Origin: Thermodesulfobacteriota bacterium
GTDB lineage: Bacteria > Desulfobacterota_D > UBA1144 > Nemesobacterales > CSP1-2
Direction of reading: 5' to 3'
NCBI GenBank assembly: GCA_035559815.1
Contig: DATMAT010000037.1
Coordinates: 33,736 to 97,735, forward strand
DNA: 64,000 nucleotides
This document shows, piece by piece, positions 52,258 through 61,235 of the stretch. Position numbers and translations under genes: made by a program. The stretch's first letter is position 1, and each line of letters starts with the position of its first letter. The notes beneath the pieces were generated by a model. The model was not told the origin of the DNA and did no database searches. It saw nothing but the letters and a program-made list of their open reading frames with translations.

Positions 52258-53991
52258 CTAACCTATCACCAGTTCATACAATACCCGACCCAGTTCCTCT
52301 ATTTTGTACGGTTTTGCTATTACTCCCTTAAATCCGTATCTTTTGAACTCGGCCATGACCGGGTCATTAGAATAGCCGCTCGAGACAATGGCTCTAATTT
52401 GCGGGTGTAAGCGGAGTAGCTTCTTCATCGCCTCCTTACCACTCTTCCCTCCGGGTATGGTCAAATCCAGTATGACTGCGTCGAATGGTTCACCTGATTT
52501 TAAGGCTCTCTGGTATAGCTCTATCGCCTCTTGGCCATCTACGGCAAACTCAAACTCATAACCAAGGTGAAATAGCATATTTCTAAGAACCCTTCTAACT
52601 TCTTCCTCGTCGTCCATGACCAAAATCTTGCCGCGTCCCGTGAGCAATTGTTCCTTCTCCACACCGTTTTTTGTCGAGGGTTCTTTCTCCGATGCCGGAA
52701 TATATATGGTGAACGTTGTTCCTACACCGAGTTCGGACTCCACCCTAATCTCTCCCTCGTGGTTCTTGATAATAGAATACGCAGTCGCAAGCCCTAGCCC
52801 GCTGCCCTTTTGTTTAGTCGTGAAGTACGGCTCGAATATCCTTTGAAGATTTTCCTTCGGTATGCCGATTCCTCGGTCTTTCATCGTTATCCTTATGAAT
52901 TTACCATGCTCCGCCGGAAAACCCTCGGAAGAGCTAGTCGACGGCTTGAACCCCGCAACATTCTCAGCCCTTACTTTTATAATCCCGCCGTCAGGCATGG
53001 CCTGGCAAGCGTTTATAGCTAAGTTACTGAACACATGGCTGATTTGGCCCTCGTCCACTTCCACCGGCCAGAGATCATGAGGGATTATAAACTTGCACTT
53101 GACGTTGGACCCGGTAAGGGCAAATTCCACCGCGTCCTTCAACACTTCGGCGATAGAGGTGGTTTTTTTGATCGGTACTCCCCCGCTCGCAAATGTCAGG
53201 AGCTTATCAGTCAGCACTTTTGCCCGCAGTGCCGCCCTTTCCACCTCCTCAAGCCTCTTGAACAAACTAACCTCCGGGTCTGTAACCATCCTGGCCAGGG
53301 AGACGTTACCCAATATGACCGTCAATATATTGTTAAAATCGTGCGCTATTCCGCCGGCAAGAACACCCAGGGACTCTAGCTTTTGAGTTCTATTCAATTT
53401 CTCCTCTAGTAGTTTCCTTTCCGTAATATCCAGTAGTGCAATTCTAAAATGACGAAAATTACCTTGACTGTCAAACACGGCCACCCCCTTCAGTTGGGCA
53501 TGAAACGTCGCTCCATCCCTTCTCAACATCCTCACTTCAGCGGTCTGTTTGGCGGCAGATTCAATAAGATTTTTGCGAATAGAATAGAACCGGTCGTGGC
53601 TGTCGGCCAGCACGTATTGGGAGAATCTTTTGTTAATTAAATTTCCCTTCTCTACTCCCAATAAGGCAGCGCCGGTAAGGTTTACATCCTGGATAATCCC
53701 TTTTTCGCTTATGGTAAAATACCCCACCGGGGCGAAGTCATACAAGTCGGCGTATTTATTACGGGACTCTTCTAGCTCCGATTGCGCCCGACGAAGCTCT
53801 TCGTTCTGTATTTCGAGTTCAATTTGATGCACATGAAGTTCATGTATCAGTTTCTCGATATCGGCCGTGGAAAGCCGATCTAAACGCGGATAGAACCAGG
53901 GATCCAGATTCTCCGATTTCCCTTTCAACAGTTCTTCAGCTCGTCTGCGCAGGCTACTCTCCTCTTCCTTTGGTCGATTCTTTTTTTTCAT
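52258..53991 (-). CDS. Hybrid PAS histidine kinase with C-terminal receiver
   Basis: A 577-residue cytoplasmic hybrid kinase. Order: charged helix (1-85, with HELHVHQIELEIQNEELRRA), PAS (about 85-195), HisKA with phospho-acceptor His in GGIAHDFNNILTVI, HATPase (N box FSNLAINACQAM, G boxes DRGIGIP and KGSGLGLATA), and receiver with Asp in AVILDLTIPGG (about 455-575). Signal likely passes to a separate Hpt or regulator not present here. No membrane segment. Its neighbour on the same strand is the CheB-CheR-PAS gene. Confidence 0.92.
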   Translation of the reverse strand: MKKKNRPKEEESSLRRRAEELLKGKSENLDPWFYPRLDRLSTADIEKLIHELHVHQIELEIQNEELRRAQSELEESRNKYADLYDFAPVGYFTISEKGIIQDVNLTGAALLGVEKGNLINKRFSQYVLADSHDRFYSIRKNLIESAAKQTAEVRMLRRDGATFHAQLKGVAVFDSQGNFRHFRIALLDITERKLLEEKLNRTQKLESLGVLAGGIAHDFNNILTVILGNVSLARMVTDPEVSLFKRLEEVERAALRAKVLTDKLLTFASGGVPIKKTTSIAEVLKDAVEFALTGSNVKCKFIIPHDLWPVEVDEGQISHVFSNLAINACQAMPDGGIIKVRAENVAGFKPSTSSSEGFPAEHGKFIRITMKDRGIGIPKENLQRIFEPYFTTKQKGSGLGLATAYSIIKNHEGEIRVESELGVGTTFTIYIPASEKEPSTKNGVEKEQLLTGRGKILVMDDEEEVRRVLRNMLFHLGYEFEFAVDGQEAIELYQRALKSGEPFDAVILDLTIPGGKSGKEAMKKLLRLHPQIRAIVSSGYSNDPVMAEFKRYGFKGVIAKPYKIEELGRVLYELVIG

Positions 53992-54327
53992 GGGCTAACC
54001 TATGCAATGTAAAATATAAAGCCCCTAAAAATAAATGGCTATAGCATCCGAAAGACTGTCGCCCCGAATACCATGACTCGGTCAGTAACCCCGTTCCTCC
54101 TTAGCCCGGTCTGCACGAGTTACGCCGAAGCCTATCCCGAGCATTATAGACGGAGTAGGATAATGAAGACTTCAAGAAATCCATGCTTCGACAAGCTGTA
54201 TGAGCGAGTACTTATCCGCTAGAATGACTGATGAAACGAACCTCCCGAAGTTTATCCCAATAACTTTTATGGAGTCAACCGAAATACGACCCAGATTTAA
54301 GTAACTAGAGATATCCCCTCCTGATTA
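53992..54327. other. Spacer of 336 bp with REP-like fragments
   Basis: No gene. It contains CTTCGACAAGCTGTATGAGCG (54186-54206, see parts CTTCGACAAGCT and TGAGCG), which resembles the CTTCGACAAGCTC..ATGAGCGG repeat common in environmental genomes, and CCTATCCCGAGC paired with GAGTAGGATA (54131-54162), another decayed palindrome of the same style. Confidence 0.4.
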
Positions 54328-57300
54328 TTAAACCGGATTTCGACCGGTGATGTCTTCTATAGCCAGCAAAATCAGATTCTCCTGCGGGCTGGAAAGGTTG
54401 ATTAATCGGGCATTGAGAAGCATGGTCTTACGTCCGATTTTCTCGAATTCAGACTCAACCTTAAAGTCGTTAAAGTAGGCTTTGTTTGGAATAACGTCGT
54501 GGAGTAATTGCCTCAAGGCCGGGATGTCCCATTGGCCATTACCTAGTTCATAAATAAGCTTTCTTTCCGTCTCCTCTTTAATGACCCGAAAGGTGCGATA
54601 GAAAGATTCGTTTGCATACACTACGCGGAGGTCCTCGTCCAGAATTATCAGGGGTTCACGCACCGTGTTCACGATACCCTGGACAAAGTCGAAGGACCTC
54701 TCTACCGTCAGAAGGAACTTCTTCTGGTCGTCGATGTCAACGAAGGTTAAGACGACGCCATCAATTACGTTATCGCTTGTTCGATAGGGCATAATTTTCA
54801 TCCTGTACCAATGCCCATCCTTTGTCTGTACCTCCTTTTGCACAAAAACGAGAGACCTAAGCACGCCTTCGACATCCTCGATCAGATTTTCATAGAGTAA
54901 ATTTGATGCGATATGGGCGATCGGGCGACCGACATCCGAGGCAATCAGGTTTATTATTTTATTTGCTTCAGGAGTAAACCTTTTTATTTTTAGGTTGTTA
55001 CTCAGAAAAATCGTCGCTATTTGAGTGCTATCGAGCAGGTTTTTCATATCATTATTAATCTCGGTCAATTCATCTATCTTGCCCTGGAGCTCGGAATTAA
55101 CGGTCACCAGCTCTTCATTCAAGGATTGAGTTTCCTCTTTTGCCGTCTCCAGCTCTTCGTTTGTGCTCTGTAATTCTTCGTTTGATGATTGGAGCTCCTC
55201 GTTTGTAGACTTCAACTCCTCGTTAGCCGTCTCCAGTTCTTCGATCGTAGTTTGGAGGCTTTCCTTTGTATACTTTAGCTCTTGCTCCAGTTCTAGTATG
55301 CGTTTTCTGGAATCCCTATCCCCGGTAATTTTGCCTTTACTTATCTCGCTGTCTTCGACGCGTTTTACGTCCTCAAATATAACCATGATCAAACCATCGT
55401 TTTGAGCGAAAACGGGAACTGGCTTAATGGATAGGTTGATTAACTGGTAGCCGCCGTTGGTATGGACTCTCACATTCTTGCTTACTACCCCACTTTTCTG
55501 GGACAGGTACTTATGTATGGCACGCTCAAGGGGAGTTTTCAGCCCCTCTCTAGCCATGGATATTATATTCATCTTGGCTATCCCGGAGGAGGGTTCAAGA
55601 TATTTTCCAGTGCGGCCGTGAATATAAATGATGTCGCATTTCTGGTCTACTATCACACAAGGCGGTGCGTATTTATCCAGCAGCATTTTCTCTATATAAT
55701 CAGAAAGCCCGACGGTCTTATCTCTCTTTTTCACCTCACCGGCGGTGACCTCTGGAGCATTGTAGGAAACCGGCAGGGTTGGGAACTCCACTGCTGAATG
55801 ACTAGAGGCCAACATATCTTTACGCTTGAAGAATTTCCATTTCTTATCGAACGTATCAAAGAGGTCGGTAAAACCCCCAATTGTTTCGGAGGACCCCAGG
55901 AAAAGGATGCCCTCGGGCTTAAGAACATAGTGAAAAAGCGGTAACACCTTCTTTTGTAGTTCGGCATCAAAATAAATCAGCAGGTTACGGCAGCTTATCA
56001 TATCCAGCTTTGAAAACGGGGGGTCTTTTATGACATCTTGAGTAGCAAAGACCAACATCTCTCGAATCTCTTTGTTAATATGATAGGTGTTACCTCTCTT
56101 GGTAAAAAACCGCTTCAAGCGCTCCACAGAAACATCCACAGCGATGCTGTCTGGGTAAATACCCTGCCGGGCCGTTTCTATGGCATCTTCATCGATGTCC
56201 GTGGCAAAAATTTGGACTTTGACGTCGAAACCTTCTTTCACAATATACTCCCTGAGTGTTATAGCGATTGAATAAGCCTCTTCTCCAGTAGAGCATCCAA
56301 CCACCCAGATGCGAATATTATCATCAGGAGATCTCCCTTTAAGTAGATGCGGATATACCTTTGTCTTTAGCACATCAAAAGCGTCCTTGTCTCTAAAAAA
56401 GTTGGTAACGCCGATTATTATCTCTTTAAAAAGCAGGTTAATTTCATGGGGATGTTCCTGCATGTAGCGCACATAGTCCGATAATTTATCTACCTGATGA
56501 ACACCCATACGGCGCTCTATCCTTCTCAGAATGGTGTTCTTCTTATAAAGGGAGAAGTCGTGCCCGGTCTGGCTGCGAAGCAAAATCAATATCTTTTGCA
56601 ACGAGTCCGGCATCTTGGCGGCAGTCTCGGAATCTTTCTTGACGGCCCGAACCTTTGAATAACTCACATATTTAATTAACGCCTCAGGCATTTTTTCGGG
56701 GGGTAATACATAATCTACGAGCCCCGTATCAATAGCGCTTCTGGGCATACCGTCGTATTTCGCGGTTAGTGGGTCTTGAACCATCACCATGCCACCGCTT
56801 CCTTTAATCGCCTTCAAGCCAACCGTACCGTCAGTACCGGTTCCAGATAGAATTATGCAGATAGCCCTTTCACCTTGATCATCCGCTAAACTCCTCAAGA
56901 AATAATCGATCGGGTGTCTTTGACCTCGGGGCGCTAAAGGCTCCATCAAATGTAGCCTTTCCTGCATTACGCTCAGGTCATTATTCGGCGGGATCACGTA
57001 GATAGTATTCGGGCGTATCCTCACGCCGTCCTTGGCTTCTATAACCTCCATCCGGGTGCACCTTTTTATCAGGTCGACCATGATGCTTTTATGGGTGGGG
57101 TCTAAATGAGGAACCAATATGAATGCCATACCGCTATCCGGGGGCATATTCCTGAAAAACTGCTCAAATGCCTCTAGTCCCCCGGCAGAAGCACTCATGC
57201 CTACCACATGGAAGGAATTTGCCCGCTTCTTGGCTCCGGGACTTAAGACCGGCTTCTTCTTGTTCACAGTTTCTTTTGTTTTTATCTTTTTGATATTAGA

Positions 57301-57351
57301 GTCCTTATTCCTCCTCCCTTTTGGATCTTCTTTTTTTCTCCTTTCTCTCAT
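54328..57351 (-). CDS. CheB-CheR fusion with coiled coil and PAS domains
   Basis: A 1007-residue protein. CheB-type methylesterase domain (about 45-230) has Ser in VGMSASAGGLEAF, His in LVPHLDPTHKS and Asp in SGTGTDGTVGLKAI, but no receiver. CheR methyltransferase domain (about 250-510) has LYKKNTILRRIERRMG, TNFFRD and the SAM motif VVGCSTGEEAYSIA. PAS-like (about 570-660), a long heptad coiled coil of TNEELQS repeats (about 675-770), and two PAS domains follow. No kinase is attached. No chemoreceptor gene is in the window, so it probably serves a non-flagellar signalling role. ATG 57351 has GAGG 8 bp upstream. Confidence 0.92.
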   Translation of the reverse strand: MRERRKKEDPKGRRNKDSNIKKIKTKETVNKKKPVLSPGAKKRANSFHVVGMSASAGGLEAFEQFFRNMPPDSGMAFILVPHLDPTHKSIMVDLIKRCTRMEVIEAKDGVRIRPNTIYVIPPNNDLSVMQERLHLMEPLAPRGQRHPIDYFLRSLADDQGERAICIILSGTGTDGTVGLKAIKGSGGMVMVQDPLTAKYDGMPRSAIDTGLVDYVLPPEKMPEALIKYVSYSKVRAVKKDSETAAKMPDSLQKILILLRSQTGHDFSLYKKNTILRRIERRMGVHQVDKLSDYVRYMQEHPHEINLLFKEIIIGVTNFFRDKDAFDVLKTKVYPHLLKGRSPDDNIRIWVVGCSTGEEAYSIAITLREYIVKEGFDVKVQIFATDIDEDAIETARQGIYPDSIAVDVSVERLKRFFTKRGNTYHINKEIREMLVFATQDVIKDPPFSKLDMISCRNLLIYFDAELQKKVLPLFHYVLKPEGILFLGSSETIGGFTDLFDTFDKKWKFFKRKDMLASSHSAVEFPTLPVSYNAPEVTAGEVKKRDKTVGLSDYIEKMLLDKYAPPCVIVDQKCDIIYIHGRTGKYLEPSSGIAKMNIISMAREGLKTPLERAIHKYLSQKSGVVSKNVRVHTNGGYQLINLSIKPVPVFAQNDGLIMVIFEDVKRVEDSEISKGKITGDRDSRKRILELEQELKYTKESLQTTIEELETANEELKSTNEELQSSNEELQSTNEELETAKEETQSLNEELVTVNSELQGKIDELTEINNDMKNLLDSTQIATIFLSNNLKIKRFTPEANKIINLIASDVGRPIAHIASNLLYENLIEDVEGVLRSLVFVQKEVQTKDGHWYRMKIMPYRTSDNVIDGVVLTFVDIDDQKKFLLTVERSFDFVQGIVNTVREPLIILDEDLRVVYANESFYRTFRVIKEETERKLIYELGNGQWDIPALRQLLHDVIPNKAYFNDFKVESEFEKIGRKTMLLNARLINLSSPQENLILLAIEDITGRNPV

Positions 57352-57663
57352 ATCCGGCACCTCGTACTACACTATAATTACACTCTACTACATTTTGATT
57401 AAGAAATCACGATTAATATGGATAGTAGGAAACAGGAAGGGGAATTCTATTCAGGATTCGTAAGGAATGTATATATGCGCCCCCTAGGCTGTTTGTAAGG
57501 CAGGTTACCTCTGGAAATACATAAGACAAAAAACACGAGCCTTTCCACCCATGTTTTGCTCAATCCCTTGAAACCAGCATTGTCCTCCCAAGGTTATCAA
57601 GCACGGTCATTGAATAGCAGGCCCTCGGAGAAAACTATAATTTTCTGTGGTAAATTATGATTG
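57352..57663. other. Divergent promoter region of 312 bp
   Basis: Between the divergently read CheB-CheR-PAS and VWA genes. No coding frame and no clear palindrome or riboswitch is seen. Confidence 0.35.
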
Positions 57664-59916
57664 ATGTTTTCAGAGGTAAAAAGATTTGTTTTTCTCAACC
57701 CTCCAGGATTGTTGGAAGGCATATTAATCTCTCTTTTAATCATCATAGTCCTATACAGTTCGATAAAGAGCACAAGGCTACTGAGCTCGCCTAAAAAAAG
57801 AATCATTCTTATTTCCCTCCACTTAATTTCTTTTATTATGCTCTTTTTTATACTGTTAAATCCGGCTCTAAGGACCGAGAATTATGAGGAAGAAAAACCA
57901 AAACTGGCTATCCTGGTCGATAACTCCTGGAGCATGAACCTCCCGGCAGAAGAAGAAGGAAACTCAAGAATCAATGCGGTAAGGGATTTTTTCAACCAGC
58001 ATGAACATTTTTTCTCCGAGGTCGAGGAGAATTTTTTGGTAAGCCATTATGTATTTGATCAATCGCTAAAACCGGTCTCATCCGATTACATAAAGACGTA
58101 CGAGCCGAACGGGGCAAGCACCGATATAGCTAACTTAGTCGCTGAGCTAAAAGATAAGCATGAATCGGGCGAACTCGACTCGGTAATCCTGTTCTCCGAC
58201 GGCGCCGATACGAGAAATAAAGCGGGGGACGCGGTTGAACTTTCAAAAAACTTGGGTTTCCATATATACACCGTTTCTTCTTCTTTAGATGATACGACCG
58301 GTGATGTATGGATTGATAGGGTTAAAGTTAGCCCGGTAGCATTCGTAAGATATCCGGTTTCGGTTGAAATCGTGGTCAAATCCAAAGGGCTTGATAATGA
58401 GAACATCCCCATCACCCTTAAAGAGGGGGATAAGCTTGTCTCCATACGGGAAGTGTTCTTAGACCCGGCCTCGGCGGAAGGAAATATAAGCTTTGTGATT
58501 CAGCCTACTAACGTCGGGAGAAAAATTTATACGGTTTCTATCCCGGTTATCTCCGGGGACTCTATAAAAGAAAATAATCAGAAGTCCTTCGTGGTAGACG
58601 TCATCGTTAACAAGATTAGAGTCCTACATATAGCCGGTAGTCCTTCCTGGGATGTAAAATTCCTGAGACGGGTGCTCGAAAGAAATCCCAATATTGACTT
58701 GGTCTCTTTTTTCATCCTGAGAGAGGCAACCGATTTGGTATTCGCCTCTCAGAACGAACTAAGCCTCATTCCTTTCCCCGTAGACGAGATATTCGGGGAA
58801 GAGCTTGGGACTTTTGACGTGGTGATATTCCATAATTTTGACTTTCGTCCCTATGGCATCTATGGCTACCATCTGGACCGACTTAAAAATTATGTAACCG
58901 AAGAAGGCGGAGCTTTCCTGATGATAGGAGGGGATAGGAGTTTCAACAGCGGGGGCTACGGAATAACACCCCTGTCCGATGTACTTCCGGTCGAGCTTGA
59001 CTATGTCCCGGCAAGCATTGAGGACCCCCTCAGTGAAAAGGAGTTTTATACCACGCTCACCTCGGTCGGAGCAAAACATCCCATTACCAACCTCATCCCT
59101 GACCAAAAGGAAAATCTAGATAACTGGAAGGAAATGCCCGCACTTGACGGGATAAACCGGGTCCAAAGACTGAAGCCCAGTGCCTTGCCTATACTATCTA
59201 CACTGGAAGGAGACCCCATCTTAGTCATAAGTAAAGCCGAATCCGGAAAAGTGGCCTCATTCCTCTCAGATTCCTCTTGGAAATGGGCTTTCGTTCGCGG
59301 GGGAGAGGGAGAAATCGCTCCCTATTATGAGAAATTCTGGAACCGACTCCTTCTTTGGCTGATTAATGACCCGGAACTTAAGGAGGTAAGAATAAAGACG
59401 GATAAGCCTTCTTATAACCTTGGGGAAAATCCGAGAGTAGATATTCAGGTTTTTAACCGTGAAGTCGATGAACAAAAAATGAAATCCGTAGCCACTTTTC
59501 CAAATTTAAATCAAGTCGAACTAAAAGTTGAAAAGAAATCCCTTGATCGGTTCAGCTCTGAAATCCAGCCGGAAGAATACGGGATTTATAGAGTAGACGT
59601 GAATTATGCTGAGGAAACCGGCGTAAAATCAGACAGCAATCAGGATGAGACCCTGTTTTTAGTCGAACCTCCAGAAAATGAAGTTAGGGGACCTACCGCT
59701 GATGTAAACTTACTCAAGAGAATAGCAGAAAATACCGGTGGACGTTTTATCACTGTTAGAGACAGTCCTCAACAGCTTCAAATCGATTTTTCCCCAAAAA
59801 AATCCATAACCGGCTATAAAACGGTTCGGATATGGGATAACCCTTGTTTCTTTGCCTTGCTTGTTGCCATTTTTTCTTCAGAGTGGATACTTCGAAGAAG
59901 GTGGGGACTTAGATAA
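57664..59916 (+). CDS. Membrane protein with VWA and GATase1-like domains
   Basis: A 750-residue protein related to the BatA/YegN-like VWA membrane proteins. Two N-terminal membrane helices (about 16-34, 45-65) are followed by a VWA domain with the metal-site motif LVDNSWSMN (DxSxS-like) and ILFSDGADTR (about 80-220). A glutamine-amidotransferase-like domain follows (about 330-520, IAGSPSWDVKFLRRVL and GGAFLMIGGDRSFNSGGY), then a beta-rich region and a C-terminal helix. Such proteins are periplasm-facing; function unknown. ATG 57664 is used; a TTG one codon earlier is equal. Confidence 0.82.
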   Translation: MFSEVKRFVFLNPPGLLEGILISLLIIIVLYSSIKSTRLLSSPKKRIILISLHLISFIMLFFILLNPALRTENYEEEKPKLAILVDNSWSMNLPAEEEGNSRINAVRDFFNQHEHFFSEVEENFLVSHYVFDQSLKPVSSDYIKTYEPNGASTDIANLVAELKDKHESGELDSVILFSDGADTRNKAGDAVELSKNLGFHIYTVSSSLDDTTGDVWIDRVKVSPVAFVRYPVSVEIVVKSKGLDNENIPITLKEGDKLVSIREVFLDPASAEGNISFVIQPTNVGRKIYTVSIPVISGDSIKENNQKSFVVDVIVNKIRVLHIAGSPSWDVKFLRRVLERNPNIDLVSFFILREATDLVFASQNELSLIPFPVDEIFGEELGTFDVVIFHNFDFRPYGIYGYHLDRLKNYVTEEGGAFLMIGGDRSFNSGGYGITPLSDVLPVELDYVPASIEDPLSEKEFYTTLTSVGAKHPITNLIPDQKENLDNWKEMPALDGINRVQRLKPSALPILSTLEGDPILVISKAESGKVASFLSDSSWKWAFVRGGEGEIAPYYEKFWNRLLLWLINDPELKEVRIKTDKPSYNLGENPRVDIQVFNREVDEQKMKSVATFPNLNQVELKVEKKSLDRFSSEIQPEEYGIYRVDVNYAEETGVKSDSNQDETLFLVEPPENEVRGPTADVNLLKRIAENTGGRFITVRDSPQQLQIDFSPKKSITGYKTVRIWDNPCFFALLVAIFSSEWILRRRWGLR

Positions 59917-59950
59917 TTTCGGATTGTAGATTTTGGAATAATAATATAGA
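59917..59950. repeat. AT-rich degenerate intergenic repeat (copy 4, short)
   Basis: ATTTCGGATTGTAGATTTTGG directly after the VWA gene (in parts ATTTCGGATT, TAGATTTTGG) matches the word set of the longer copies near 12.8, 22.4 and 25.5 kb. Confidence 0.35.
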
Positions 59951-59999
59951 AACAATTGGTTAGGTCATCTCTACAATTAAATAATACGGGGGAAGAAAA

Positions 60000-60767
60000 T
60001 TGCTTCTGGCAGTGGACATTGGGAACACCAACATTGCATTCGGCATATTCAAGCGAAAGGAAATTATAAGCCACTGGAGGATAGGAACCGATAAGACCAA
60101 AACTGCGGACGAATACGGGGTTCTTTTCAGAAACCTGATTGAGATAAGGGGGATCAGCCTGAAATCGATCAAAGGTGCGGCGATATGCTGTGTGGTGCCT
60201 CCTCTTCTTGAAGTTATCATCTCCACACTAAAATCCTATTTCGACGCCAACCCGGTCGTGGTAGAGCCTGGGATAAAAACGGGTATGCCCATACTCTATC
60301 ATAATCCGAAAGAGGTAGGGGCGGATAGAATCGTAAACGGAGTCGCTGCTTACGACCAGTACAAAAAGAGCGTGATAATCGTGGACTTCGGTACGGCGAC
60401 CACCTTTGATTGCATATCCGAAAGAGGCGAGTACCTGGGAGGCGCGATAGCGCCGGGGCTGATTATCTCGGCAGAGGCCCTTTTCGGAGCGGCATCGAAG
60501 CTCCCAAAAGTAGAAATCATGATACCCAAAACGGTCATAGGAAAAACTACCGTGCACAGCATACAGTCTGGACTTGCTTTCGGCTACGCCGGTCTAGTCG
60601 ACGGGATTGTGGAAAGGATTAAAAAAGAGATGGGCACTCATTCTAGGGTCGTGGCCACCGGTGGGCTGGCTAGCCTTATCGCCCCGGAAAGCAGGACCAT
60701 TGAAGAGGTAGATGAGTTTCTCACCTTAAAAGGGCTCAGGTTGATTTATGAGTGGAATGCAGCTTAG
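60000..60767 (+). CDS. coaX: Type III pantothenate kinase
   Basis: First step of coenzyme A synthesis; the CoaX type is not inhibited by CoA. Length 255. N-terminal phosphate motif AVDIGNTNIAFGIF, the pantothenate region NPKEVGADRIVNGVAAYD, the second phosphate motif VDFGTATTFDCI and GGAIAPGL are all present; ATGGLA near the C terminus completes the ASKHA fold. TTG start behind GGGGAAG. Its last 20 bp overlap the next gene. Confidence 0.95.
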   Translation: MLLAVDIGNTNIAFGIFKRKEIISHWRIGTDKTKTADEYGVLFRNLIEIRGISLKSIKGAAICCVVPPLLEVIISTLKSYFDANPVVVEPGIKTGMPILYHNPKEVGADRIVNGVAAYDQYKKSVIIVDFGTATTFDCISERGEYLGGAIAPGLIISAEALFGAASKLPKVEIMIPKTVIGKTTVHSIQSGLAFGYAGLVDGIVERIKKEMGTHSRVVATGGLASLIAPESRTIEEVDEFLTLKGLRLIYEWNAA

Positions 60768-61131
60768 GTTTATCATTCAAAACCATAAGACAAATCATCC
60801 ACACTTTGACCTCAGTCTGGAAATAGATGGAGCCCGGATGACCTGGATTCTTCCCAAGAGAGTTCCGATTAAAGGCCGCGAGATAAGATTAGCCATAAAA
60901 GATAAGGCAGAAAGGCCGAGCTCTTTTGATTATAATACGGTTGTGGATGACGGATACGGAATGGGGGAGGCGGAGGTATGGGATACCGGAACTTATGAGA
61001 TAACCAGTAAGAATAAATCAAAGATAGAATTCGAGGCAAAAGGCGAAAAATTTGCCGGAAAGTTTATTCTTCTGCTACCGAGCTGGGGGAGATGGTATAA
61101 GAAGAGATTGTGGACTTTGATCAAAATATAG
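60748..61131 (+). CDS. Orphan LigD-type 3'-phosphoesterase domain protein
   Basis: A 127-residue protein matching the N-terminal phosphoesterase domain of bacterial ligase D: RFIIQNHKTNHPHFDLSLEI carries the conserved His-x-Asp metal residues, and GEAEVWDTGTYEI and GKFILLLPS follow the family path. There is no ligase or polymerase domain and no Ku gene nearby. It could trim 3' ends during repair alone. The ATG lies inside the end of coaX in another frame, so the pair is translationally coupled. Confidence 0.78.
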   Translation: MSGMQLRFIIQNHKTNHPHFDLSLEIDGARMTWILPKRVPIKGREIRLAIKDKAERPSSFDYNTVVDDGYGMGEAEVWDTGTYEITSKNKSKIEFEAKGEKFAGKFILLLPSWGRWYKKRLWTLIKI

Positions 61132-61235
61132 TAGTCCCTTGATGATTGAGCACATGGTTTTCTTAGAATCAAATTAAAATCCACTTTGACATACCAGGAT
61201 TCGATAGCTAATCTTAAAAGGTTTAAAATATTAGC

